Origin: Marinibacterium anthonyi | Lineage (GTDB): Bacteria; Pseudomonadota; Alphaproteobacteria; Rhodobacterales; Rhodobacteraceae | Assembly: GCA_003217735.2 (NCBI GenBank) | Contig: CP031590.1 | Span: 54,074 to 118,073 of the forward strand | DNA: 64,000 nucleotides | Reading direction: 5' to 3' | In this document: positions 51,363 to 60,247 of the stretch, in pieces | Layout: each line of letters opens with the position of its first letter | Numbering within the stretch: the first letter of the stretch is position 1 | Notes under the pieces: generated by a model | The model's database searches: none | The model's input: only the letters and a program-made list of their open reading frames with translations | What the model was told of the DNA's origin: nothing | Made by a program: the position numbers and the translations under genes

Positions 51363-51473
51363 AGACCCCGCCTTTGTGACCTCGCGATACAAAACACCGG
51401 CTCGCGTGGCATTCCGCATCTGCAGGTGCATCCCATATGGTGGCTATCGTAACACTGACACGAGGTGATCGAC

Positions 51474-52067
51474 ATGAAACGCAATACTCTACTCGCTGCA
51501 ATGACTCTGGCTGCAACCGCCTTTGGTGGCGTCGCCTTGGCGGATGCCAACCATGGGCACAGTGGTCAACCTGGTGCCCAAAGTGGGGCAGGCATGATGC
51601 AGAACGGTGGTCCGGGCATGATGGGGAACATGGGCGGAATGATGGACATGATGCAGCGCATGCACGGAAACATGATGGGCGCAGGCATGGGCAGTGGTAT
51701 GATGGGCGCAGGCATGGCTGGCGGCATGATGCAAATGTTCGACACCGATGGAGACGGCACAACGACGCCGGAAGAAATGCGCACGCAGCTGCAGGCCAAG
51801 CTTTCCGAGTTTGACAGCGACGGGGATGGAAACCTCTCGATTACCGAGTTTGAAGCTCTCCACAGCGCGATGATCCGCGAAATGATGGTGGATCGTTTTC
51901 AACACCTCGATGCCGATGGCGACGGCGCGGTGACGCCGGAAGAGATGGCCGCTCCGGCCGATAGGATGGAGCGGATGCAGATGATGCGGTCGAACATGGC
52001 AGATGCGCCTGCGCGGCCGGGCAACGGTCAGGGCATGGGCAACGGCTCCATGATGCAGGACAACTGA
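51474..52067 (+). CDS. Periplasmic EF-hand protein with Met/His-rich region
   Basis: A 197-residue protein. A signal peptide (TLLAAMTLAATAFGGVALA) is followed by a Met/Gly/His-rich stretch (residues ~35-85; MMGNMGGMMDMMQRMHGNMMG-like). Three EF-hand loops come next: DTDGDGTTTPEE, DSDGDGNLSITE and DADGDGAVTPEE. The EF-hands should bind Ca2+ and the Met-rich segment could bind Cu(I). A role in periplasmic copper buffering is plausible. The ATG at 51474 follows GAGGTGA. A perfect hairpin follows the stop. Confidence 0.85.
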   Translation: MKRNTLLAAMTLAATAFGGVALADANHGHSGQPGAQSGAGMMQNGGPGMMGNMGGMMDMMQRMHGNMMGAGMGSGMMGAGMAGGMMQMFDTDGDGTTTPEEMRTQLQAKLSEFDSDGDGNLSITEFEALHSAMIREMMVDRFQHLDADGDGAVTPEEMAAPADRMERMQMMRSNMADAPARPGNGQGMGNGSMMQDN

Positions 52068-52071
52068 GCCA

Positions 52072-52099
52072 ACGGGTGCCGGTTTTTTCCGGCACCCGT
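52072..52099 (+). terminator. Hairpin after the EF-hand gene
   Basis: An 11-bp perfect stem ACGGGTGCCGG/CCGGCACCCGT closes a T6 loop. No T-run follows, so it may be a terminator or a transcript stabiliser. Confidence 0.55.
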
Positions 52100-52206
52100 C
52101 CTCAAAACGCCAAAACCGTTCTCGGCCGGGACATTGAACCGAACCGCGACCTGAACCGTTTAGCCTCGTTATGCCAAAAAATAGAGACACGGAAAGGAAA
52201 ATTCCC

Positions 52207-52593
52207 ATGGCCTATACCTATGATCGCGTCCTGAAAGACACCAATATCGATGACGCAGAGATGCGTGTTCGGGATGCTTTGGCAGACAAGGGCTTCGGCG
52301 TTCTGACTGAGATTGACGTCAAAGCGACGATGAAAAAGAAACTTGATGCGGACATGCCGCCTTACCGCATTCTCGGGGCCTGTAATCCGGGCATGGCGCA
52401 CAAAGCCATCGAGATCGAGCCTCGCATCGGTGCGATGCTTCCCTGCAATGTCATCCTGCGGCAAGTGGACGGCGACACCGAGGTCAGCGCGGTCGATCCT
52501 GTCGCTTCGATGCAGGCGGTGCAGAACCAAGACCTGGACGCGGTCGCCGGCGAAGTCCGCGATCTACTCCGGGACGCCCTCGACGCCGCGTGA
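52207..52593 (+). CDS. DUF302 family protein
   Basis: A 128-residue soluble DUF302 protein. It opens with the conserved VLKDTNIDDAEMRVRDALADKGFGVLTEIDVKATMKKKL block, followed by YRILGACNPGMAHKAIEIEPRIGAMLPCNVILR with two cysteines. DUF302 proteins often occur with copper and sulfur genes; function unknown. No signal peptide, so cytoplasmic. The ATG at 52207 has AAGGA upstream. Confidence 0.9.
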   Translation: MAYTYDRVLKDTNIDDAEMRVRDALADKGFGVLTEIDVKATMKKKLDADMPPYRILGACNPGMAHKAIEIEPRIGAMLPCNVILRQVDGDTEVSAVDPVASMQAVQNQDLDAVAGEVRDLLRDALDAA

Positions 52594-52698
52594 TGGCGGG
52601 ATGGGCGTTGGATGCCCTGTCGCAGATCGAGCGCCTTTAGCGGTGCTCGATCAATGCCATCTAATCCCCACGTAAATTCCTGATGAGGAACTCACCCA

Positions 52699-53619
52699 GT
52701 GCTGCCAGCGGGATTGCCATTTCCGGATATTGGAACCGACCTCATCTCCTTCGACATCGGGGGGGTCACATTCGCACTCCGCTGGTACGCGCTAGCCTAT
52801 ATCTTCGGTATCCTGATTGGCTGGCGCATTTGTTTGAGTGCGATAAGCCGTCCCGCGCTCTGGACATCAGTTGGACCGCCGCTTGACCGGACGCAGATCG
52901 AAGATCTTCTGACGTGGATCATCATCGGCGTGATTGCTGGTGGTCGCCTAGGCTTTGTACTATTCTACCAGCCTGCATATTATCTCGCAAATCCCTTGGA
53001 AATTCTGATGGTCTGGCAAGGCGGCATGTCCTTCCACGGGGGGTTCGCGGGCGTTGTCATCGCTGCCTTGCTGTTCTGCCTTCGACAGAACGCGTCTTTG
53101 CTCAGCACTGGCGACTTGCTGGCTTTGGCGGCACCGCCAGGCTTGTTTCTTGGGAGGCTGGCGAACTTCACCAACAATGAGTTGTGGGGGCGGCCGACGG
53201 ACGTTCCCTGGGCGGTGATCTTTCCCGGCGAAGTCGCGCAGGCCTGCCCAGGGATTAGTGGCCTCTGCGCCCGACACCCGTCCCAGCTGTACGAGGCGCT
53301 ATTGGAGGGGCTCATTCTTGGAATGCTGCTCATTTATCTCGCTTGGGGCCGGGGCTGGCTGAAAATGCCCGGTGCCTTGGCTGGCGTGTTTCTGACCGGC
53401 TATGGTCTTGCCCGAAGTTTCGTCGAGATGTTCCGGCAACCGGACCAACAATTTGTGACGGCGGACAACCCGATCGGCCATGCGCTTCATTTTGGTGAGT
53501 GGGGTTTGACCATGGGCCAGTTGCTCTCCATGCCAATGGCGCTGGTCGGGCTGGCGTTGATCGTGTTCGCCCGGCGGGAACGGGGCCGGACAGCGCCACC
53601 CCGCAGAGCCGCAATGTAA
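52699..53619 (+). CDS. lgt: Prolipoprotein diacylglyceryl transferase
   Basis: A 306-residue polytopic enzyme with the Lgt signatures: conserved [16 protein letters not shown] at the first helices, [12 protein letters not shown], and the catalytic-region [26 protein letters not shown] with [14 protein letters not shown]. It transfers diacylglycerol from phosphatidylglycerol to the lipobox Cys of prolipoproteins. Lgt is normally a single essential chromosomal gene, so this plasmid copy is likely a second enzyme. GTG start at 52699 with GAGG upstream. It sits between DUF302 and a copper ATPase. Confidence 0.95.
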   Translation: MLPAGLPFPDIGTDLISFDIGGVTFALRWYALAYIFGILIGWRICLSAISRPALWTSVGPPLDRTQIEDLLTWIIIGVIAGGRLGFVLFYQPAYYLANPLEILMVWQGGMSFHGGFAGVVIAALLFCLRQNASLLSTGDLLALAAPPGLFLGRLANFTNNELWGRPTDVPWAVIFPGEVAQACPGISGLCARHPSQLYEALLEGLILGMLLIYLAWGRGWLKMPGALAGVFLTGYGLARSFVEMFRQPDQQFVTADNPIGHALHFGEWGLTMGQLLSMPMALVGLALIVFARRERGRTAPPRRAAM

Positions 53620-53637
53620 TCGCCGTACTGATCTCTC

Positions 53638-53668
53638 TTGACCCTCCCGCGGATGGAAGCCCTAGGCA
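53638..53668 (+). promoter_or_regulatory. CueR-type promoter of the second copper ATPase
   Basis: TTGACC (53638-53643) and TAGGCA (53663-53668) are 19 bp apart, enclosing CTCCCGCGGATGGAAG. It lies 18 bp after the lgt stop and about 30 bp before the ATPase start. Confidence 0.75.
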
Positions 53669-53697
53669 AGAGAAGCATTCTCGGAAAGGACCGCAAA

Positions 53698-56043
53698 ATG
53701 AGCACTCCCGACAGTTCTGAAACCACAGCAGCTTCTTCGGTATTCGTTTGCCCCATGCACCCTGAGGTGCGGCAGGACGAGCCCGGCAATTGTCCGAAAT
53801 GCGGGATGCATCTCGGGCCGGAATCGGAGCTGGAGGTCCATTCAGCACATGATCATCACGACCACCACGCGGGTGCCGCGCCGGCGGATGGCCGATATGA
53901 TCTGGTTCCTAGAGGGCATGATGGTCCCATTTACACCTGCCCGATGCACCCTCAGGTGCGGCAGCCTGATCCGGGCGCGTGTCCGATCTGTGGTATGGGA
54001 TTGGAACTGGAATCCGGTGTGCCGGGCGATGAAGGTCCAAATCCCGAACTGGTGGATTTCACACGGCGGTTCTGGGTCGGCACAGTCCTGACGATCCCGC
54101 TCCTTGTCCTCACGATGGGGCCTTTCGTCGGTTTCCCCGCAGTCCGGACGTTTTTTGGCGAAAGCACTACACAATGGATCGAATTGATCCTGGCAACGCC
54201 AGTGGTCTTGTGGTGCGGCTGGCCGTTTCTGGAACGCGGATGGATTTCCTTCCGCACATTGAACCTCAACATGTTTTCCCTGATCGGCATGGGCGTTCTA
54301 GCCGCCTGGCTCTTCAGCGTCGTTGCCGTTCTCGCACCGGACATATTCCCTGATGGGTTCCGAGACTCCGAAGGCCATGTCGGCGTCTACTTCGAGGCGG
54401 CGGCTGTGATCGTGACGCTCGTGTTGCTCGGTCAGGTGATGGAATTGCGCGCACGTGAAGGAACCGGCAAGGCGATCCGCGCGCTTCTCGACATGGCGGC
54501 CAAGACCGCGCGGGTCATGCGGGACGATGGCTCCGAGGAGGAGATCCCGCTGGAGGACGTACAGGTCGGCGACCGGCTGCGCGTACGGCCCGGTGACAAG
54601 GTGCCTGTCGATGGCGTGGTTCTGGACGGCCGGTCCTCGATCGACGAAAGCATGATCTCCGGTGAACCTGTGCCCGTCGAGAAGACCGAAGGCGACCCGG
54701 TAACTGGAGCGACGATCAACGGCACTGGCAGCCTGGTGATGGAGGCGACGCGTGTCGGGTCCGACACGATGCTTGCGCAGATCGTCGAGATGGTGTCGAA
54801 CGCGCAGCGATCGCGCGCGCCGATCCAGAAATACGCCGACAAGGTGGCGGGATACTTCGTTCCGGCCGTCATCGGTATCGCGGTCCTGTCCTTCATCGCC
54901 TGGGCGATCTGGGGGCCCGCGCCTGCGCTTTCCTACGCATTGATTTCGGCGGTGGCGGTTCTGATCATCGCCTGTCCCTGTGCGCTTGGCCTGGCGACAC
55001 CGATGTCGATCATGACGGCAACGGGGCGGGGCGCTCAGGCCGGCGTGTTGATAAAGAACGCCGAGGCACTGGAGCGGTTCGAGAAAGTCGATACCCTGAT
55101 CGTCGACAAGACCGGCACGTTGACGATGGGCAAGCCGCGGCTTGTCGACGTACTCCCGCAACCCGGCCACGACGAAGCCGAGGTTTTGCGTCTCGCCGCA
55201 TCGCTTGAGCGCGGATCGGAGCACCCCTTGGCCGAAGCGATCGTCAGGGGTGCGGAGGAGCGAGATGTCAAAATGGACGAGGCACGGGACTTCGAGGCGG
55301 TCACTGGCAAGGGCGTCAAGGGTGTTGTGGACGGCAAAGCGGTGGCGCTCGGCAATCTGGCGATGATCCGTGAATTGGGGCTCGAGGCGGGCGACCTGAC
55401 CGCCAAGGCCAATGCCCGCCGCGACGAGGGTGAGACAGTGATGTTCGTGGTGCTGGACGGCGACATTGCCGGTCTTGTCGCTGTCGCCGACCCGGTGAAG
55501 GAGACCACGCCCGCCGCGATCAAGGACCTGCATGAACTGGGGTTCCGCGTCATCATGGCGACCGGCGACAACGAGCGCACAGCCAAGGCGATCGGCGCGC
55601 GGCTCGGCATCGACGAGATCCGGGCCGACGTGCTGCCCGAGGACAAGGCGCGGATCATCAAGGAATTGCAAGCCGAAGGTCGCAAGGTCGCCATGGCCGG
55701 GGACGGCGTCAACGACGCCCCAGCGCTCGCGCAGGCCGATGTCGGCATCGCCATGGGCACTGGCGCCGATGTGGCCATCGAAAGTGCGGGCATCACCCTC
55801 GTCAAGGGCAACCTCGATGGAATCGTGCGCGCGCGGCGGTTGGCTCGGGCCACCATGCGCAACATCCGTCAAAACCTGTTCTTCGCGCTGATCTACAATG
55901 CCTCCGGCGTGCCGGTCGCGGCAGGAGTTCTGTTTCCCTTCTTTGGCATCCTCATCAGTCCGATGTTTGCTGCCTTCGCCATGAGCGCGTCGTCAATCTC
56001 GGTGGTGCTCAATTCGCTGCGTCTTCGCGGCGTTCGCATCTAG
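53698..56043 (+). CDS. Copper-translocating P1B ATPase with two N-terminal Cys/His metal-binding domains
   Basis: A 781-residue P1B ATPase. Instead of HMA domains it has two short heavy-metal-binding motifs, [20 protein letters not shown] and [20 protein letters not shown], separated by a His-rich linker ([12 protein letters not shown]). The core has an SGEP actuator motif, [11 protein letters not shown] transport motif, [17 protein letters not shown] and [10 protein letters not shown]. The CPC and [11 protein letters not shown] signatures are those of Cu(I)/Ag(I) pumps. The ATG at 53698 was chosen because a CueR-type promoter would start transcription near 53675. Different from CopA at 39728 in its N-terminus. 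Confidence 0.94.
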   Translation: MSTPDSSETTAASSVFVCPMHPEVRQDEPGNCPKCGMHLGPESELEVHSAHDHHDHHAGAAPADGRYDLVPRGHDGPIYTCPMHPQVRQPDPGACPICGMGLELESGVPGDEGPNPELVDFTRRFWVGTVLTIPLLVLTMGPFVGFPAVRTFFGESTTQWIELILATPVVLWCGWPFLERGWISFRTLNLNMFSLIGMGVLAAWLFSVVAVLAPDIFPDGFRDSEGHVGVYFEAAAVIVTLVLLGQVMELRAREGTGKAIRALLDMAAKTARVMRDDGSEEEIPLEDVQVGDRLRVRPGDKVPVDGVVLDGRSSIDESMISGEPVPVEKTEGDPVTGATINGTGSLVMEATRVGSDTMLAQIVEMVSNAQRSRAPIQKYADKVAGYFVPAVIGIAVLSFIAWAIWGPAPALSYALISAVAVLIIACPCALGLATPMSIMTATGRGAQAGVLIKNAEALERFEKVDTLIVDKTGTLTMGKPRLVDVLPQPGHDEAEVLRLAASLERGSEHPLAEAIVRGAEERDVKMDEARDFEAVTGKGVKGVVDGKAVALGNLAMIRELGLEAGDLTAKANARRDEGETVMFVVLDGDIAGLVAVADPVKETTPAAIKDLHELGFRVIMATGDNERTAKAIGARLGIDEIRADVLPEDKARIIKELQAEGRKVAMAGDGVNDAPALAQADVGIAMGTGADVAIESAGITLVKGNLDGIVRARRLARATMRNIRQNLFFALIYNASGVPVAAGVLFPFFGILISPMFAAFAMSASSISVVLNSLRLRGVRI

Positions 56044-56092
56044 AAGCGCGCAACATCGTTCGGACGAACCGAAAGCAAAAGAGAGACCATTT

Positions 56093-57430
56093 ATGCAGAG
56101 CAAACAAGACACGTACCGCGAAGGCTCTATCAGTCTGGGCGGCGCCATCGCGATGGGAACAGGCGTGATGATCGGCGCCGGAATCTTTGCGTTAACGGGG
56201 CAAGTCGCACAGCTCGCCGGCCCTCTGTTCCCTCTTGCATTCATCGCCGGCGCGGTCGTCACAAGCTTCAGCGCCTACAGCTACATCAGGATGTCGAACA
56301 AATGGCCGTCCTCGGGTGGCATCGCCATGATCCTGCAGAAGTGCTATGGTCCCGGAGCCATCGCAGGCGGGGCCGCGTTGCTGATGGCGCTCAGCATGGT
56401 GATCGCGGAAAGCCTCGTCGCGCGAACCTTCGCCACCTATGTCCTGCGCCCTTTCGATATCGAAGGTGGCCCATTGGTCCCCGCTCTGGCTGTGGCCGTG
56501 ATCGTTTTCGCCTTTTTGGTGAACATCGCCGGAAACCGCTCGGTCGGGCTGTTCTCGTTGATCATGGCCGCGATCAAGATCGGAGGCATAGCTCTGTTTG
56601 GCATCGCGGCCCTGTGGTCCAGTGGTTTTGCGTTCGCCGCGGCGTCCGAGACCTCACAATCCTACGGGCTCACGGGGTTCATCGCCTCTACGGCGCTGGC
56701 CATCCTTGCGTTCAAGGGATTCACCACGATCACCAACAGCGGAGCCGAGATCACTGAACCAAATCGCAATGTTGGCCGAGCGATCATGTTCTCTATCGGA
56801 ATCTGCGTCGTCGTCTACCTGTTGGTCGCCTACGGGGTCGGTTCGAGTCTCACGATCGAGGAGATCATCTCAGCGCGTGACTATTCGCTGGCACAAGCGG
56901 CGCAGCCCGCCCTTGGACAAACCGGCTTCATACTCACGGTGATCCTGGCCGCTGTCGCAACGGCGTCCGGCGTTCTGGCCAGCGTCTTCGCGGTGTCGCG
57001 TATGCTGGCGATGCTGACCGACATGGAAATGATCCCGCACAGCCACTTCGGTATGCCAGGTCCCATCCAACGCCACACCCTGGTCTATACTGTCGTCATC
57101 GCCGCGACGTTGGCCGTGCTCTTTGATTTAGGCCGGATCGCATCCCTCGGTGCTTTCTTTTACCTCGTCATGGACATGATCATACATTGGGGCGTGTTCC
57201 GCTATCGTCGAGCAGACGTCGGCGCCTTCGGTATCGTGCTTTTGACTGCCCTGGCGCTCGATGCGATAGTACTGGCAGCTTTCACCGTGATGAAGCTTCA
57301 AAGCGACCCGATGATCGTTCTCTACGCCGCTGTCGGGATGATCGCTGTGTTCGCCTTCGAGCGCGTTTACTTGTCGCAATGGGTGGCACCGCAAGTCGCC
57401 CCCGCCCACGCCCACGCCCACGGTGATTAG
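56093..57430 (+). CDS. APC-superfamily amino acid/amine permease
   Basis: A 445-residue transporter of the APC family with about 12 hydrophobic helices. The first helix has the family signature GTGVMIGAGIFALTG, and helix 6 FKGFTTITNSGAEITEPNRNVGRAI. The C-terminus ends with alternating His (APAHAHAHGD), a possible metal-binding tail. Substrate unknown. It lies 49 bp after the copper ATPase on the same strand and may be co-expressed. Confidence 0.88.
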   Translation: MQSKQDTYREGSISLGGAIAMGTGVMIGAGIFALTGQVAQLAGPLFPLAFIAGAVVTSFSAYSYIRMSNKWPSSGGIAMILQKCYGPGAIAGGAALLMALSMVIAESLVARTFATYVLRPFDIEGGPLVPALAVAVIVFAFLVNIAGNRSVGLFSLIMAAIKIGGIALFGIAALWSSGFAFAAASETSQSYGLTGFIASTALAILAFKGFTTITNSGAEITEPNRNVGRAIMFSIGICVVVYLLVAYGVGSSLTIEEIISARDYSLAQAAQPALGQTGFILTVILAAVATASGVLASVFAVSRMLAMLTDMEMIPHSHFGMPGPIQRHTLVYTVVIAATLAVLFDLGRIASLGAFFYLVMDMIIHWGVFRYRRADVGAFGIVLLTALALDAIVLAAFTVMKLQSDPMIVLYAAVGMIAVFAFERVYLSQWVAPQVAPAHAHAHGD

Positions 57431-57437
57431 CCTGCCA

Positions 57438-58082
57438 TCACCTGGCCTGAAGAGATGCGATGCCTTGTGCGCCGATCGTGATCAGCCCGACCGACAAGGC
57501 AAACGCAGCCAGGGCAAGCAGCATCACGCCCGTGTTCATGGGCAAGCGACGTACAACCGGTCCAAGAAATTCCGACCGCCCGAAAGCCGAGACGTAGAGC
57601 GGCAACGCGCTTATCATAGTCGCATAGAGGTAAACGCCGGAGATGTTCTCGAAAAACGCCGAACGCGCAAGAGTCGGGGATACAACCGCCAAAGCGGTTG
57701 AACGATTGCCGCCGAATGACCCGAACCAGTCGGCAGATAGAACGTATATAAGCACGTGGAGACCTGGAAAGAGAAGGGCTCTGAGCAAGACATCGACCAG
57801 CACGAAAAACACCGTGTCTCTTGAGCCCGCCTTTGGTTGCTTTGTCATGGCGAAAAGGAAAAAACTGACGTAGTTGACGGCAAAAACCACGGGCAAACCG
57901 TTGGTCGCAACCTGCCTTAGAAAGCGCATGAGTGCCGGTCCGCCGGCAGCAAGAGCCGGAGCAAAGCCCGGAGCCAGTAAGACATAGAACAACAGGACCG
58001 GCAGTAATGCAGCGAAGCTGAACAGCAGGACATTTCTAACAAACTGAGCCGCGGGCATACTGATAGAGAAAAATCTATCCAT
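57438..58082 (-). CDS. Polytopic membrane protein, unknown function
   Basis: About 214 residues with five or six hydrophobic segments (for example VLLFSFAALLPVLLFYVLL, VFFVLVDVLLRALLFPGLHV, MLLALAAFALSVGLITIG). No recognised motif. Convergent with the APC permease, leaving eight bases between stops. The ATG at 58082 starts the natural N-terminus (MDRFFSI); an upstream in-frame ATG exists. I cannot assign a function. Confidence 0.55.
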   Translation of the reverse strand: MDRFFSISMPAAQFVRNVLLFSFAALLPVLLFYVLLAPGFAPALAAGGPALMRFLRQVATNGLPVVFAVNYVSFFLFAMTKQPKAGSRDTVFFVLVDVLLRALLFPGLHVLIYVLSADWFGSFGGNRSTALAVVSPTLARSAFFENISGVYLYATMISALPLYVSAFGRSEFLGPVVRRLPMNTGVMLLALAAFALSVGLITIGAQGIASLQAR

Positions 58083-58186
58083 TGAAATAGCCTGCCATGT
58101 GGGCACCACTAGGTCGATGATACGTTATCGATCCCTACCAAGTGGACGGAAGCGACAAGCCGGTTGCGGGCATTCCCAGAGATCGC

Positions 58187-58456
58187 CTACTCGGCCCGTT
58201 TGACGCAAATTGGGTTTCCCTCGATCGTCCTGAGCGGCAATCGCGTTGTTTCAACCGGACTCGCGTGCATGTACCAGTAGCAGTTGTCCTCGGGCCGCAG
58301 ATAGGCGGTCGCGAGGTCTTGGTTCGGTGCGGCCAGTTCCAGGATATTTTCCGGTAATGGCGGGCGTGACGACGCGTTTTCTGAATTCGAGAAAGACTCC
58401 GAGCAAGCCCCCAAGGCCAAGACGGTTGTGAGAAGAAGTGCGCTTCGTATGTACAT
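58187..58456 (-). CDS. Small lipoprotein, unknown function
   Basis: An 89-residue lipoprotein with lipobox VLALGAC (Cys17) and a mature part with LELAAPNQDLATAYLRPEDNCYWYMHASPVE. It looks like a compact periplasmic domain with one conserved-looking Cys-Tyr-Trp cluster and a final Cys. No known domain. It starts at ATG 58456, where the signal peptide begins. Its neighbours are an unknown membrane protein and an MFS exporter. Confidence 0.6.
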   Translation of the reverse strand: MYIRSALLLTTVLALGACSESFSNSENASSRPPLPENILELAAPNQDLATAYLRPEDNCYWYMHASPVETTRLPLRTIEGNPICVKRAE

Positions 58457-58569
58457 CAATTGATGATCCTTCTGGTTGGTTTGTTTTGGCCGCTCTGGTA
58501 TCGGCTTCCCTCTTTCACAGGTTTGCGAACCATCTTGATTAGGCAGTCCCTCCGTCAAATCGCCAACGC

Positions 58570-59889
58570 TCAGAAATGTGTGGCCCAGCGAGGGTGGCTT
58601 TCGTCGATCACCAGAGCATGGCTGTGCCTGCGATGCCCCTTCAAGTGGGGATGATCAAGTGGCAGGTTGTCGTGCGTGTGTTCAAGCTCCACGGGATCGC
58701 TCGCTGGCCAGAGTTTCAGAGCAGCGAGCATGCCAGTGGCCGCGAGAAGCGCCAGACCGATCAGCGCAGGAACGACACCGTAGACCGTCAGCAGCCAGCC
58801 CGACAGCGGATAGGTCACCAGCCAGCAAGCGTGCGACAGCGCGAATTGCGCCGCGAACAGAGCGGGGCGATCCCCGGCATGGGCGGACCGGCGTAGTAAC
58901 CGGCCAGACGGGGTGAGAACGGCGGAATATCCCAGACCTACCAGCAGCCAGGCCCCCAAAAGGATGAACCAACCAAGGCCGGCGGTCAGCACTGTTACCC
59001 CCAGTCCCAGCAATGTCGCCACCATCAGGGCAGCACCGCCGAACATTACGGGCCGGTCTGGCAGCGCATCCACTACGCGCGGAAGGAGCAGTGCGGCCGT
59101 CATGGAGCCAGCGCCGAAGGCGAACATCGTCCAGGCCAGCGCGCTTTCCGACAGGCCGAGCGATCCGCGCACCAAAATGACGGTATTGACCAGCACCATT
59201 GCCCCGGCCGCCGCTGCCGCAAGGTTCAGCGCCAGCAACCCGCGCAGGCGGGGCGTGGCCAGATAGATGCGGATGCCGCGTGTGGTCCGGTCATAGATGC
59301 CGCGTGGTTTGGAGGGCTTAGGATTGGGCAGTAGCACCGAAACGACCAGAAGGGCCGAGGCGGTAAACCCTACTACTGTGCCGAGGAAAAGCGAATTGTA
59401 GGACATCATCGCAACCAAAAGTGCCGCCAGCGTTGGACTGACGATGTTTTCCAGATCGTAGGCCAGCCGCGACAAAGACAACGCGCGGGTATAGCGTTCC
59501 TCTTCGGGCAGAACGTCCGGGATCGTCGCCTGAAAGGTCGGCGTGAAGGCGGCGGAGGCCGATTGCAACAGGAAGATCAGTACGTAGACCTGCCAGACCT
59601 CAGTCACAAAAGGCAGGGCCAGCGCCACGCCCGCGCGCACAAGATCAAGCGTCACAAGAAACGCGCGACGCGGCACCCGGTCGGCGAACGCCCCTGCAAT
59701 CGGCGCAATGCCCACGTAGGCTACCATCTTGATGGTAAAAACTGTGCCGAGCACAATCGCCGCCCCGTCGCCCGCGAGGTCGAATGCCAAAAGCCCAAGC
59801 GCGACCGTTGCGAGTCCAGTTCCCAAAAGCGCCACGACCTGCGCCAGAAACAGATGGCGGTAGGTGCGGTCAGAGAGGATATCGAGCAT
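58570..59889 (-). CDS. MFS exporter with His-rich C-terminal tail (NreB-like)
   Basis: A 439-residue, 12-helix major facilitator transporter with the DRVPRR loop motif after helix 2. The cytoplasmic C-terminus is strongly His-rich (LEHTHDNLPLDHPHLKGHRRHSHAL), as in NreB-type nickel exporters. It probably exports a metal ion. It lies directly after, and is probably co-transcribed with, a CsoR/RcnR-family repressor whose ligand set looks copper-like, so copper as well as nickel/cobalt should be considered as substrate. Confidence 0.88.
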   Translation of the reverse strand: MLDILSDRTYRHLFLAQVVALLGTGLATVALGLLAFDLAGDGAAIVLGTVFTIKMVAYVGIAPIAGAFADRVPRRAFLVTLDLVRAGVALALPFVTEVWQVYVLIFLLQSASAAFTPTFQATIPDVLPEEERYTRALSLSRLAYDLENIVSPTLAALLVAMMSYNSLFLGTVVGFTASALLVVSVLLPNPKPSKPRGIYDRTTRGIRIYLATPRLRGLLALNLAAAAAGAMVLVNTVILVRGSLGLSESALAWTMFAFGAGSMTAALLLPRVVDALPDRPVMFGGAALMVATLLGLGVTVLTAGLGWFILLGAWLLVGLGYSAVLTPSGRLLRRSAHAGDRPALFAAQFALSHACWLVTYPLSGWLLTVYGVVPALIGLALLAATGMLAALKLWPASDPVELEHTHDNLPLDHPHLKGHRRHSHALVIDESHPRWATHF

Positions 59890-59897
59890 GGCGGGCC

Positions 59898-60158
59898 TCA
59901 GAGATATCGGGTGATCGCCCGCAATTCGGCACGATCGGCTTCGGAGCTTTCAGCGTCTAGGCAATGGTCCATATGGTCGTGGATCAACGCCCGCTTGGCA
60001 TTGGTGATCGCTTTCTCAACCGCCTGCATCTGTTGGGCGATCTCAAGGCATGGCTTGCCCGCCTCGATCATCTCGATCACAGCACACAGGTGACCGTCAG
60101 CGCGTTTCAGCCGTGCGATGAGGGCGGGATGACTTGCATGGACAGGGGGATTTGTCAT
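59898..60158 (-). CDS. CsoR/RcnR-family metal-sensing repressor
   Basis: An 86-residue all-helical DUF156 repressor (HPALIARLKRADGHLCAVIEMIEAGKPCLEIAQQMQAVEKAI). The candidate metal ligands Cys37, His62 and Cys66 have the spacing (25 and 4 residues) of Cu(I)-binding CsoR (Cys36-His61-Cys65). RcnR normally has His at the last position. It should repress its own operon with the MFS exporter and release DNA on metal binding. A G/C-tract operator lies just upstream. Confidence 0.9.
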   Translation of the reverse strand: MTNPPVHASHPALIARLKRADGHLCAVIEMIEAGKPCLEIAQQMQAVEKAITNAKRALIHDHMDHCLDAESSEADRAELRAITRYL

Positions 60159-60170
60159 ATCAACGACTTA

Positions 60171-60187
60171 TCCTCCCTGGGGGGATT
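60171..60187 (-). promoter_or_regulatory. G/C-tract operator of the CsoR-type repressor
   Basis: ATCCTCCCTGGGGGGAT is an imperfect palindrome with C- and G-tracts, the kind of site bound by CsoR/RcnR-family repressors. It ends 13 bp before the repressor start. Confidence 0.65.
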
Positions 60188-60247
60188 GAACAAGATGGTG
60201 CCACGACGCATCACGCCAAAGACGAGCGGGCAGGCAAAGCTGATGAC

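Noticed and set aside
51391..51450. GATACA-like and TAACA/GACACG sequences as an additional 10-bp repeat box.
   Set aside because: The second half-site is missing or the spacing is 7-8 bp, unlike the six accepted pairs.
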